A DNA stretch of 64,000 nt from Bolinopsis microptera (taxonomy: Eukaryota; Ctenophora; Tentaculata; Lobata; Bolinopsidae). A program made the translations under genes and the position numbers. Shown here one piece after another: positions 21,559 through 31,898 of the stretch (its first letter is position 1; each line of letters opens with the position of its first letter). The notes beneath the pieces were generated by a model. It was not told the DNA's origin. It was given only the letters and a program-made list of their open reading frames with translations, and made no database searches. The DNA is taken from assembly GCF_026151205.1 (NCBI RefSeq), contig NC_087080.1, positions 16,281,337 to 16,345,336 on the forward strand, read 5' to 3'.

Positions 21559-24500
21559 CTGCACAATTGCGTAGATGTGGGGGTGGTGACTCTGTACTGT
21601 AGCAACTAGAGATGTAGGAAGATAATCAGCTATTCGACCATGGTCTGTCAGACTTCTAAACGCATCTTCATCTAAATCCTGGAATATCTCCAATGTCCTG
21701 GTGATATATTATATAAATCAACAGAATGGAATCGGAACTTGTTCTAGTACTTGCATACATAGCATGCGACGTGGACGTTCTTGATAAAATTGTTTATAAG
21801 CAGTGTAATGGTTAAAATACCAACTTAAGGAAGTTGCACTTCCTCTTGTGCTCCGTAAGAAGTGCGCGGTAGACAGCCCGCCCATTTCCGCGTCTGTCCA
21901 GCACAATAAACTCCGTCTCCTCAGTGCACACTACAGTAGCTGTCCTCCTCTCCATGTGTAACAGTGCTACGTGCTGCGGGATAACGCTCTCAATAAGTTA
22001 AGGGGGCAGGGGGGGGTCTTCATGGAAATTTTCTCAAAATCGACTTTTTAGTTGTTTCTGATAGAGGGGAGAAATATCTATCAGATGCTTTTGATCCCGT
22101 GGAAAAATATCATTCCTAGCCGAAATCATTGCCGGTCATAGGTCAGCGTGTGAGTGTAATTGTATTGCGCAAGCGATTTTTGATTGCGTGCCCTGAAAAT
22201 CGAGTCTAAAAATCTATCTCCTCCTACATTTTTTGAGCAATCACCCTGAAACTTCCAGGATATGTTCTATGGATAATTTAGAAGAGATGAGCCGGGCAGA
22301 ATTTTGAGATAGGCCTTTAAAAATTGTGTATTCGATTTTGAAAATCTTGGACCTCGTTTTTTGATGATTTTTCGAGGTCCACGATTTTCAAAATCGAATA
22401 AAAAATTTTTAAAGGCCTATCTCAAAATTCTACCCAGCTCATCTCTTCTAAATGATCCCTAGAACATATCCTGAAAGTTTCAGGGTGTTTGCTCTAAAAA
22501 TGTAGGAGAAGATAGATTTTTAGACTCGATTTTCAGGGCACGCGATCAAAAATCGCTCGCGCAATACAATTACACACACGCGCTGACCTATGACCGGCAA
22601 TAATTTCGGCTAGGAACGATATTTTTCCACGGGATTAAAAGCATCTGATAGATATTACTCCCCTCTATCAGAAACAACTAAAAAGTCGATTTTGAGAAAA
22701 TTTCCATGAAGACCCCCCCCCCCTGCCCCCTTAAACAGGAGCAGGGAGCAGAGTTTCAATGAATTTGTTGTTTTATTTTATATAGACGTATAATATATAG
22801 TAAACCTCATGTTTCAGGTCCCAGTGTAGGAGTGGCCAGTTTTAAGTTTAAGTTTTACTGCTACTGATTACAGGTAAACCGCATATAATATGCCAAAACT
22901 GTCAAATATGTGTTCACCCCCAAAATTTTGGTTGAACTTACCCCAAAATCTTGCCCGGTGCCGAGTTTGGGTAAGTCTTTTTCATCCATTGCATCGGCCA
23001 TAGTATTGCTGTTTCTTAGTTCAACTTGACCGGAATATATAAAATAGTAATGCCTTCCAGGATCTCCTCTTCGGACTATTGTACGATTCTTGCCATGTCT
23101 GAATGATTATTTAAGTTGAATTCATTAGTTATTTTAGCGAGTGATACCAGTATGATAGCTTTAGCTCGGCTTTTAGTTTTAAACATTGGTGGACCAATAT
23201 GAACAAAAAATTATTTTGCGGACGGCCGCTCAATTTCCCGACCCAATTCATTTTCATATCTCATTTCAGCTCCCAACCCTCACAACATGATTGACTAGAA
23301 TCCGTGCATAATAATAATTTATAATTGATTCGACCATTTTACTGCAACGTTGAACGTATCTTAATTCTTAGATAGTTACCCAAACAACAATAATATGGGC
23401 AGTACCAAAATCTAAAAGCACCAGTACAGCAATAACTAAGCTTAACCAACTAGCAACGGACAACCAAATCCTCTCTCCCCCCCTCCCACACGGAAGGCGC
23501 GGACAGAAGCGGATTGCTACCCTGGCATACCATCAAATTATATCTCGATTTCTAAAGTTCTAACCCCTAAAGATAATTTGAGCAGCTGCACCCCGATGGA
23601 CAATGATGATTCACCAAGTTGCACCCCCCCCGGCCCCCCGGGGGGGGGGGGGGGGGGGGGGGGGTGGGGGGGTGCAAAATGTATACATAACATATAATTA
23701 CTAAAATCTCACTTTTCGTATCTAGCATATCTGGACATGATGATCTGCATGGATTTAGTCATATTTCTAAACTCCTTGAGATGCCTCAGAGCGACCCAAA
23801 CATGACGAATTTGTTCCTCGGTCCTTGTCATCCAGGGGGATTGCAAAACATTCCTTGCTTCTTTTTCCATACGATACTGGGATACAAAATTTGTTATAAA
23901 ATATAACGAGTCGAGCATAATAATAATATCGACTAAAAATAATGCTATGACAAAAATTAAAAATGGCCGCATTCTTCTATCCAGTAAAAAGCACTTTTGA
24001 TAGAAATCACGTTGTACAAACTGCAAAACAAATACCTGGAATTCTTTAGGGGAATACAGCTTGGGATCGAATGACAGTGGATGGAGAGGTATTTGTGAAC
24101 TGAACCCCCCATCATGAGCTAGCCTCTCCACATGCACTGGCCGGCCTGTGTCTCGGGCATGTTGCCGGAACACATTTATCGCCCTTATCATACGACAAAC
24201 CTTGGGTTTTTCATTGACAAAACATTTCATATGAGATTAAGATAATATCTTAATTAGATGCGAGCTGTATGATAGGTAGAGAAATAAGTAGAGGTAAAAC
24301 TGATGTACTACTCAAATCTCAATACTCATGCATCATTTATGCATCAGTTTTGCCTCCACTCATTACTTAAAAAATATAAGCTGAAAATGCGAACCATTGT
24401 TACTAGCTTTCTAAATCGGTCGAGTCCACGTCCACCGTAATGACCAAAAATCTGTAAATACAAAATCAGTTAAAAACTTTATTTAATTAACGAAATAATA

Positions 24501-24734
24501 TCTTATCTTACAATAGTCAGTATGCGACATTTCTACTGCACTGACAGTATAAACTGTAATATTCATTAAATCACTTTTTAATAACTTGCTTACCCCTTGG
24601 TAAGCTTCATGTACTTCCAAATCTGGATCCATTGTATATTTTTGACCAATATTCCGCATAGCACATCCCCATTTCATCGCCCTTGCTAGCGTCCTGATCA
24701 ATATACACAATATGTTTATAAGACATCGCATCAT
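21559..24734 (-). CDS. Cyclic-nucleotide-binding domain protein, CNBD2-like (six exons, 3' end missing)
   Basis: Exons from high to low coordinate: 24734-24594 (ATG start, in-frame stop just upstream), 24200-24036, 23876-23713, 23098-22942, 21973-21825, 21697-21559. All phases agree and the joined length is 915 bases (305 codons), still open at CAG|GTTTAC. Residues 48-102 hold a basic helical segment and LSFDPKLYSPKEF. Residues 103-157 hold RTEEQIRHVWVALRHLKEF, the usual lead-in of this family. The CNB beta-roll follows: IVRRGDPGRHYYFIYSGQVE, then the phosphate cassette FG-HVALLHMERRTATVV (about 208-224), TEFIVLD, and the start of a second domain lead-in (LEIFQDLDEDAFRSLTDHGR). The family binds or has lost binding of cyclic nucleotides and is linked to cilia and sperm. 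The cassette Glu is His here (residue 210), while the cassette Arg (219) is kept. An alternative start at 24230 would skip exon 1. Later exons should lie below 21.5 kb. Confidence 0.82.
22002..22730. mobile_element. 729 bp full-length palindrome flanked by TTAA
   Basis: TTAA flanks both ends (21998-22001, 22731-22734). The element begins GGGGGCAGGGGGGG and ends with its complement. The two arms of about 350 bp pair nearly throughout around a small centre near 22350-22375 (CCTCG...CGAGG). There is no coding frame. The TTAA duplication suggests piggyBac-type mobilisation. It lies in an intron of the CNBD gene, only 24 bases upstream (in the gene's direction) of the acceptor before exon 21973-21825. 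Confidence 0.9.
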
Positions 24735-24822
24735 CTCTCAAAAGCAGCTGAAATGAAACCACCCCAAATTTGCTTCATTTGGGCCATAACAAGAATGTTA
24801 GATTTCATCCCTTTTCAAGTTT

Positions 24823-24892
24823 AATGGCTCAGTTGGTAAATCTTCTTGCTTGTTAATCGCGAGGTAACAGGTTCGATTCCCAGCGAGCTACC
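24823..24892 (+). repeat. tRNA-related sequence with pol III boxes (SINE head or tRNA relic)
   Basis: A-box TGGCTCAGTTGG (24825-24836) and B-box GGTTCGATTCC (24870-24880) have tRNA-like spacing, and the copy ends GAGCTACCA. The anticodon-like triplet in the TTGTTAA loop would read GTT (Asn), but anticodon and T stems pair poorly, so a working tRNA is unlikely. A tRNA-derived SINE is the better reading. It lies upstream of the CNBD start. Confidence 0.5.
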
Positions 24893-25073
24893 ACCCATGG
24901 GGTGCAGGTCGGTGACGCTCAGCTAAGGATTCAGAGTGATCTATGCAACCCCCCCCCCCCCCCGGACCACATAGCAAAATACTCGAGAAACCTGGTGTGA
25001 GGGTTAAATGAGGAGCTGCATATTGCAGCAAAGTCTAAGGCGAAGAAAGTATGGTAACTACACACTACCTTAA

Positions 25074-26585
25074 GGCCAGAGGGGGGGGGGGGGGTAAATG
25101 GCACTTTTGTAGTTTTTGCATATTTGATAATAGCTACTGGAGACGAGCAAAAAGAAAAAAAACCGGATCAAAATCTGACCTTGCGCTTCTGAGATATCGC
25201 GCGCTCAATTTTGAGGTTTACCTGTAATTACATGTTAAACTGGAACTTTAAACGGCTGTAACTTTTTTGACATTTCGATTCCTTAGTTGAGAAAACCGGC
25301 CAATCCCTGATCTTGAGGTTTGGTACAGTGGTTCCTTGGACAATTATCCTCATTTATGATGCAGCGATTTTTTTAATTTGACTCAGTTCTCGAATTATGA
25401 GGTTAACCATGTCAAAAATTCGGAAAATTTAGCTGGTTAACCTCATAATTCGAGAAACGAGTCAAATAAAAAAAATCGCTGCATCTAATATCTAGATAGT
25501 TGTCCAAGGAACCACTGTACCAAATCTTAATATCGGGGAGTGGCTGGTTTTCTCAACTAAGGAACTGAAAGTCACAAAATGTGTTTTGAGATAGATGCAA
25601 TTTAGTGTTTTCAAAATTTTGAATATTCACTGGAATGTATCACAGTTCGTTAGTTAGGACTTTTTATACACTTAATAACGTTTGCTTGATCAGACCTGGC
25701 CGTCCCCTAAATGATTTTAGCCACTTTCAGTAGTTAATGTCCTTGTATTGTAAAAAATGAGGTTAACCAAGACTTCCTGTAAACACTAACTGCTTAAAAT
25801 TTGGTTGTTAACCTCGCTTTAGACCATATAATAGTGGGATTGGTTTATCAATATGTTATTATATATTTAGTAAAACATTTGCACAGTATAACGATTAAGT
25901 TTTTGAGGTTAACATGTAATTGACTGGTCAGATATTCAAAAAATGAGAGGTTAACCTCATTTTTTAGCCATTTACGGGTAAAATCTTCTACTAAAATATG
26001 GTCAGTTCAAATCACCTTTGTCACGTGATTATAGTTGTAGGCATTGTGATACCAATAGATACCTCACTTCGATATTGTGGTACATAACATAAGTAAGAAT
26101 CGTATGTATACTCCCTACGGTACCAAAATGTGATGGTTAACCTCATTTTTTTCATTTTCCCAAGATAAAAGAAAGTCAATCGACACGTCATCTATTTAGA
26201 AATGTGTATACCGTAAACTTACGATGAAAATAGTAACTCTATCATTTGATCTATTCTCGCTATATCTAAAAGACGAGGTTAACCTCATTTAATCACGTTT
26301 GGATATTACTTTTTCTGATAATTATGAACCTAAAATTTAGAGTTTACATTTGCTGACCGAAATAACGAAAAATTATGGCGTGGAATAAAATATTAACCTC
26401 AATTTTATTAACCTCAATGTTGTATAGTCAATTTTGCGAAAATTGGTTAACCTCAATTATAAAATAAAGTTAATCAGCTACAAATATGTGAATAGCGGCA
26501 ATGTTTTTGTCATTCAAAATTAAATCGATTTAGAAAATAATATTTTGGTAGAATTTTTTGACCCCTTACCCCCCCCCCTCTGGCC
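25074..26585. mobile_element. TTAA-flanked element with internal palindrome (1,512 bp)
   Basis: TTAA at 25070-25073 and 26586-26589. Ends are GGCCAGAGGGGGGG and its complement. Within it, 25265-25580 forms a second inverted repeat with arms of about 140 bp. The right part is rich in GGTTAACCTCATTTT repeats. No transposase is visible. Confidence 0.85.
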
Positions 26586-26589
26586 TTAA

Positions 26590-27761
26590 GGGGGGGGGGG
26601 GGGGGGGTTCACCCTGATTTTTTTGTGAAACTTGGTTTCGAGATAGCAGTTGACCAACAAACTAGGACCAGTGACCGAACTTTTGAGGGGGTCCCGGACC
26701 CCAACCGCCAAACGGTGCCCGCGGGGCAGCCACGCCCATAATTCTAAATTTAGCAGTGCAAATTTTGGAATTTGGCCGCCAAATTTTTTTAAAGGCCTAA
26801 CTCAAAATTCTGTCCCAAAACTTAAGGTCATGAGACAATTCTACGTTGATTCTAAAAATTTCATGAAAAAATATTGAAACCCTATTGAGTTCTATTGTTT
26901 TGAGCGAAGTCAGTTTTGCAAATATCGCGAACTGAGATATGGGCAATTTTGTTCATTTTTTGCGATTATTTGATTATAGAATCCACAATTATGTAGATAC
27001 TGAGCTGATAATCTCTACTATAATTCAGAGAATTATTTCTGCTGTATGTATGTACGACCACCCACGTGCAAATTTGATGAAAAATAGGAATTTAGGTAAC
27101 AACCAAAAGGTTCCATAGCAACGGTGTTTTAATGCACACATGCACGTGCAAAGATTGTTTTAACGTCATTTTGATCGGTTTTGTGGTAATTACGTTGTGT
27201 TTAAAGTGTTTTATATTTAAATCGGCTGTATCTTCGGTTGAGATCATGGATATTTTATGATGCGATTAAAATTTTCTTTCAAAGAATACTACTAGCTTCG
27301 TCCCTGTTACCACGGGCTTTCTAGTCATAGATAATGTGTAGTATAGGCTTACCTTCCATATAAAGTTGGTTTCATTCAAAAATATTGATATTTGACCAAT
27401 TTATGGGCCAAAATCGATCAAATTTGGTGCGTATGCCCAAATATGGTCATATGGTTTTTTGCTCATAACTCAGTCATTTTTTGTCCAATCTTGATGAAAA
27501 TTCATATACGAGTTCAGGGAACCACTAGCTACAAGTAGAGCACCTAAAATCTGGATTTTGGGCATGTTCAGGGTATTTTGCTAAATTGGGCCTAATTTGG
27601 ACCAAATATGGGCGTGGCTGCCCCGCGGGCACCGTGTGGCGGTTGGGGTCCGGGACCCCCTCAAAAGTTCGGTCACTGGTCCTAGTTTGTTGGTCAACTG
27701 CTATCTCGAAACCAAGTTTCACAAAAAAATCAGGGTGAACCCCCCCCCCCCCCCCCCCCCC
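26590..27761. mobile_element. TTAA-flanked element with about 135 bp inverted ends (1,172 bp)
   Basis: It starts at the TTAA that ends the previous element (26586-26589) and stops at TTAA 27762-27765. The ends are a G run followed by TTCACCCTGATTTTTTTGTG, and the inverted arms stay nearly identical as far as GGGGCAGCCACGCCCAT. The short frames here are not genes. Confidence 0.88.
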
Positions 27762-27927
27762 TTAACCGTAACTGGCCAAATAAATCCTTCGGCTTCCTGT
27801 AATTGACTGGTTGCACAAGTTGTGTAACAATGTGGTTGTTGGAATGTCCGAAGTAAAATAAGAGTTAGATTAAAAATTGTAAAAAGTATTTATAATCAAT
27901 ATCATATTACAACTTATGAAGTGTCTT

Positions 27928-28057
27928 ACTCAATCATAAAGGTACAGGTACAGGTAAGTTGCGGCTATTAATATACTGTATTAATTCACAATACTCAATC
28001 ATAAAGGTACAGGTACAGGTAAGTTGCGGCTATTAATATACTGTATTAATTCACAAT
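27928..28057. repeat. 65 bp tandem duplication containing CAG|GTAAGT
   Basis: Two near-identical 65 bp units. Each carries GGTACAGGTACAGGTAAGTT, so each has a strong plus-strand splice-donor consensus. No plus-strand exon is identified in front of it. Confidence 0.85.
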
Positions 28058-28143
28058 ACGTCCAAACGTCCACTCGTTAGCTGCCTTATTCTCAGCAGCT
28101 GACAAAAATTGAACTACCTGGCTGACTTGATACAAAAAGAATA
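28046..28143 (-). CDS. Candidate C-terminal exon, unidentified
   Basis: After a TTCACAG acceptor the frame reads VFFLYQVSQVVQFLSAAENK, then AANEWTFGRIVN, and stops. The texture is protein-like and helical. Upstream minus-strand sequence runs into a minisatellite, and no preceding exon was found. The family is not recognised. It is separate from coactosin, which has its own start and stop. Confidence 0.35.
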
Positions 28144-28189
28144 CCTGTGAATATTTCATGGGTAGAAAAAACCATAAACTAGTAACCTT

Positions 28190-28405
28190 GTTGCCTGCAC
28201 AATAGCAATAATTGTAACTGCACAATAGCAATAATTGTAACTGCACATCCACACAATAGCAATAATTGTAACTGCACAAGAGCAATAATTGTAACTGCAC
28301 ATCTGCACAAGAGCAGTAATTGTAACTGCACATCTACACAAGAGCAGTAATTGTAACTGCACATCTACACAAGAGCAGTAATTGTAACTGCACATCTACA
28401 CATTT
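28190..28405. repeat. Minisatellite, GCAATAATTGTAACTGCACA type
   Basis: Units of about 22-31 bp repeat around AGCAATAATTGTAACTGCAC, with CATCTACACA spacers of varying presence. Minus-strand Cys/Leu-rich frames across it are repeat artefacts. Confidence 0.9.
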
Positions 28406-28639
28406 TTGTGAACAAACTGATATAAATCCCATCTGCACAAAATTGTATGTTGTCTGCACCTTGCAGGTAGATCGGATCTCACCTTTTGACATATATAGAT
28501 CTATACAGATCTATATTCTATACAGCTATACGGCTACGTTATCAAAATTATTCGATTCATGTTCTTAGTTCTGATGTTCAATACATTCACAAGAAAATTC
28601 TAACTATGTATTTTTTAATGTTTCTGGGGCAAAATTTGT

Positions 28640-28735
28640 ATTGATCCCGTTTATTGCGACAAGGTAAAAGGTTCTTATCAGGAAAGGAATTGTTGTACGT
28701 TTCAATGTAACAACATCGCATTCATTATCTCAAAT
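28640..28735. repeat. Dispersed repeat, copy 1 (partner at 62965-63060)
   Basis: TTGCGACAAGGTAAAAGG, ACGTTTCAATGTAACAAC and CATTCATTATCTCAA line up with 62970-63060 at roughly 80 percent by eye. The type is unknown. Confidence 0.6.
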
Positions 28736-29944
28736 CCTTGCAAGTGCTCTCTAATTAACAATATCACGTTCAACCACAGAACATTAACAGCTTCTGTCGT
28801 GTGTTCACTGTATTCAGTTGATGTCGCTGTGTCATGAAACGATCCAACACAACCTTAAAATGTATGTGGCATATAGTTACAAAGTTGACCTAATAGTAAT
28901 ATCCACTTTTTAAACAAGTGTAGGTATTTAAAGGGATGCTGAATATCTGTATATGTCACCTGAAGGAGCCTTTCTGCTTGAGAGTAGGCAAGTCTTCGAA
29001 CCTCACTTTAGTGGGACTCAGCGTTCTCTTTCGTCTCTTCATATCATTTGAACACCCATACTGGACTGGTTTCAGACTCTTCATATTACTGAATTATATT
29101 TATTTTCATCACTTTTATCATGATCATATTAGTTTACTGTATATCAAATAGGTTCGATAGATTCATTCTGCACGCATCAGCTTGCATTAGATTCATTTAA
29201 AAAAGGAGGCACTATTTGTCTTTCAATAAAACTAGTTTACCGCATTAAGGTATTTTTAAGAATCATTTTTGTCGGTAAGATCCTGTTTTATAATAATAAT
29301 AATAAAACTAGGTAGCGACAATGCAATAATGACAAATCTATTAATATATGCATTAAGTGTATGTAATAACAAATGACTGACATTTTTAATACAAGCTTCT
29401 ATTCACGGGATAGCCAGTTACCTGGCAACGCCAGCTCATGATGCTTCTCCAAGCTCACACAAGTGTCAGCAAGGAGGAAGATATTCATGCATTTCTGCAC
29501 GAGGAGCCCATCACAGCTACCAACAATTAATTTATTAAGGTCTAGGCCTTGGATTATGATTAATCATGCTTAACCCATCGTTACAGTAGTGTAATGCTGC
29601 CAATATTGATCGAGAAGTTTTCATTCTATCGCTTCTCATATACAAATATAATGGAAGATATGTGGAAAATTGCATTTAATCGAGACAAATAAATTCGTTT
29701 AATAGTCAATTTACAATTTACCTATTTTTTTATACACTGACAAATGATCGAAATTTGCGGTCTTCATTAATAACTATAGCCAATTGATTCCAACAAAGGC
29801 TATAATTGATATTATTGTAGTACTATCAAAAGTTAAATCTTGATTATGATAATATGAATAATTAAAATGATTTTAGATCAACATCTGACGTTTACAATTG
29901 AAATTATTTTGGGCCATTAAGCAGGAAAGACCACTATCCGCGAT
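28736..29944. other. No gene recognised; coactosin 3' flank
   Basis: AT-rich sequence. 29411-29435 (AGCCAGTTACCTGGCAACGCC) resembles the hairpin module at 18200-18222. Confidence 0.4.
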
Positions 29945-29952
29945 GATATGTC

Positions 29953-30387
29953 CTATGAAGTTGAACTTCCATAATCTGCACCCCCAGATTTTACCAATAT
30001 TTCTTTTACCTTTTCATAATCTAACTCTAACAGATCATTTGCCTCAATAACTTTAGCACGCTGTTCGAAAATATTGTCAATCTCTGAACGAGGCAACAGC
30101 ATTTTACCCTTTTTCACCGCAGAAATTCCTGGGCCAGCCCAAGTGATTAACACAAACTTTTCTCGTCGGCTTACTTCGTCGCCGGTAATTATCTTAATGT
30201 AGACAAAACACATGTCATTTTCTCCGAGATACTGGAATAATTCGTCATATTCTTTTCCTTTCCTGGCTAGTTTAAGCTTGCTGTCGCTAGTGACAGTCAT
30301 CAATGCCCATACTTGAGAAGTGTTGTGAGGATCTCGAACATAATCTCTTGCCTGCTCAATCCTTTTTAGTTCACTTGGAGTTGTCAT
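29953..30387 (-). CDS. Coactosin-like actin-binding protein
   Basis: A single-exon frame of 144 codons plus stop, matching the usual coactosin length of about 142. It belongs to the ADF-homology fold that binds F-actin in the cytoplasm and protects filaments from capping. Visible signatures are the N-terminal helix and DP segment (ARDYVRDPHNTSQVWALM), the core FVLITWAGPGISAVKKGKM, and the C-terminal helix ELDYEKVKEILVKSGGADYG. All secondary structure blocks are present without gaps. The ATG at 30387 is the first in frame. A TTTACAG acceptor about 30 bases upstream suggests a 5' UTR intron. It reads as an ordinary functional gene. Confidence 0.93.
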   Translation of the reverse strand: MTTPSELKRIEQARDYVRDPHNTSQVWALMTVTSDSKLKLARKGKEYDELFQYLGENDMCFVYIKIITGDEVSRREKFVLITWAGPGISAVKKGKMLLPRSEIDNIFEQRAKVIEANDLLELDYEKVKEILVKSGGADYGSSTS

Positions 30388-30679
30388 GTTTCTATCGTTT
30401 CATGGAGCTGTAAATAAAAATGTATTTTCTTTTAAATTTCAATGACATGGTGAACTTCGACATTAAAGATATACCCAAAAAATATACTGTATTTAAGTCA
30501 TTCAAGCAGGACTTCAAGCTTAGTATGCAAATATTTAAACCATTCACTTCGATTATATTAGTTTAGAATTGATGGACAATTATTAGTTGGTTAATATCAA
30601 AATCATGCACTTCTATTATAATATCGGTTCAGAAATTATGAACAAATATTAGGAATATCATAAAAATTTAGACGTAAAT

Positions 30680-31140
30680 GCTCTCACTGAGTAGAAGATG
30701 AGAGGGAGATGGAGATGGAGATGGAGAGGGCAACCCCTAGAATTGAAAGGGCTGGCACTTTGGAATTGGAAAAATTAGTTGATTTTAGAGGATATGCTGG
30801 TAAATTCTCTAAAAAGTTTCTGGAGTAAAATGCTAAGTCTAGTAAGTCAAATTGTCCCACAAACAACGATTTGGCGCCTCCTAAGGTGGCGCCCCTCGGC
30901 ATAGTTGGGTCAGCAAGGGGCCCTTCAATCTTCATTCCGCCATTGGTCAAAGGTTAGCGCTTATGTGAAATTTTATTGTGTGAGATAATTTCAATCGTGC
31001 CCTGAAAATCTAGTCTAAAAATCTATCTTCTACAACAGATTTTGTACAATTACCCTATCAGGATATGTTATAAGGATCATTTAGAAGAGATCGATTGGAA
31101 AGAATTTTGAAATAGTCATTTACAAGTTTTTTATTTGATT
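30680..31140. repeat. Decayed interspersed repeats
   Basis: 30840-30952 shares GGCGCCCCTC and TCAGCAAGG...CATTCCGCCATTGG-type blocks with 45060-45182. 30995-31140 matches one arm of the TTAA palindrome (22190-22320), for example GTGCCCTGAAAATC and ATTTAGAAGAGAT. Both are old, divergent copies. Confidence 0.6.
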
Positions 31141-31898
31141 GTCAAAAAATACCAACCTTTGGCATTGCTCAGCGATAACTTTGGCTAGGTACAATATTTT
31201 CCAGAAAAGGAAGTAAGTCCAATTTTTCGAAATATGGCAATATTGGTATACAAATTTTCAGTATAAAATTCTCTACAACATTTAAGCTACATATTAATGT
31301 TGGAGACGTTGTCGCATGCAGTCTCAAGGAAGTACGTACCAGTTGAGAAACATTATGTTCGGTTTTTCTTAAATAATTTCTAAGAGAAGGACGTAAGTCC
31401 GAACTTACTTTCTTTTCTGAGAAAATCTTGAAAAATTTCTGAGATAAGGAAATAAGTCCGTGGACTTACTTCCTTTTCTAAAGTAAATGATTTGTGATAG
31501 GAAGAAGTAGCTGGACTAACTTCCTATCAAAAGATACTAAAAACGGAATTTTAGATTGCGATTTCCAAAAAAGATTATAACTTAACAGCCGATCGATATT
31601 TTCGCATGAAATTTTCAGGATCGATGTATAATTACATTTCAATTTTATGTTGGTGATCAAAATTTTCATTTAGGCCTCAACAAAAATTTGGTGGTCGATT
31701 TCCAAAAAACGCTGGATGTATTTTAGTCACAAAACATAAATATGATGAGCATTTATTGAGCTGTTAATCGCAAAGAATATTTTGTTTAGGTATATATTTT
31801 AGATCAAGTTTCTTTTTATCAAAATATCGATCAGTTATATCACTTTATACACTCAAATCTTTCAAAATTGGTGGGTTTGCCCAAATATGGACATACTA
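31141..31898. repeat. Host repeat carrying the LINE insertion
   Basis: 31185-31250 (TCAGCGATAACTTTGGCTAG and AAGGAAGTAAGTCCAATTTT) is repeated at 37660-37741, after the LINE insertion. The two are separate copies or parts of one older repeat. The sequence also has several inverted AAGTAAGTCC motifs. Confidence 0.6.

Noticed and set aside
24483..24593. Extension of the first CNBD exon to 24483
   Set aside because: The donor GGG|GTAAGC at 24593 keeps phase with the next exon; the extension is intronic AT-rich sequence.
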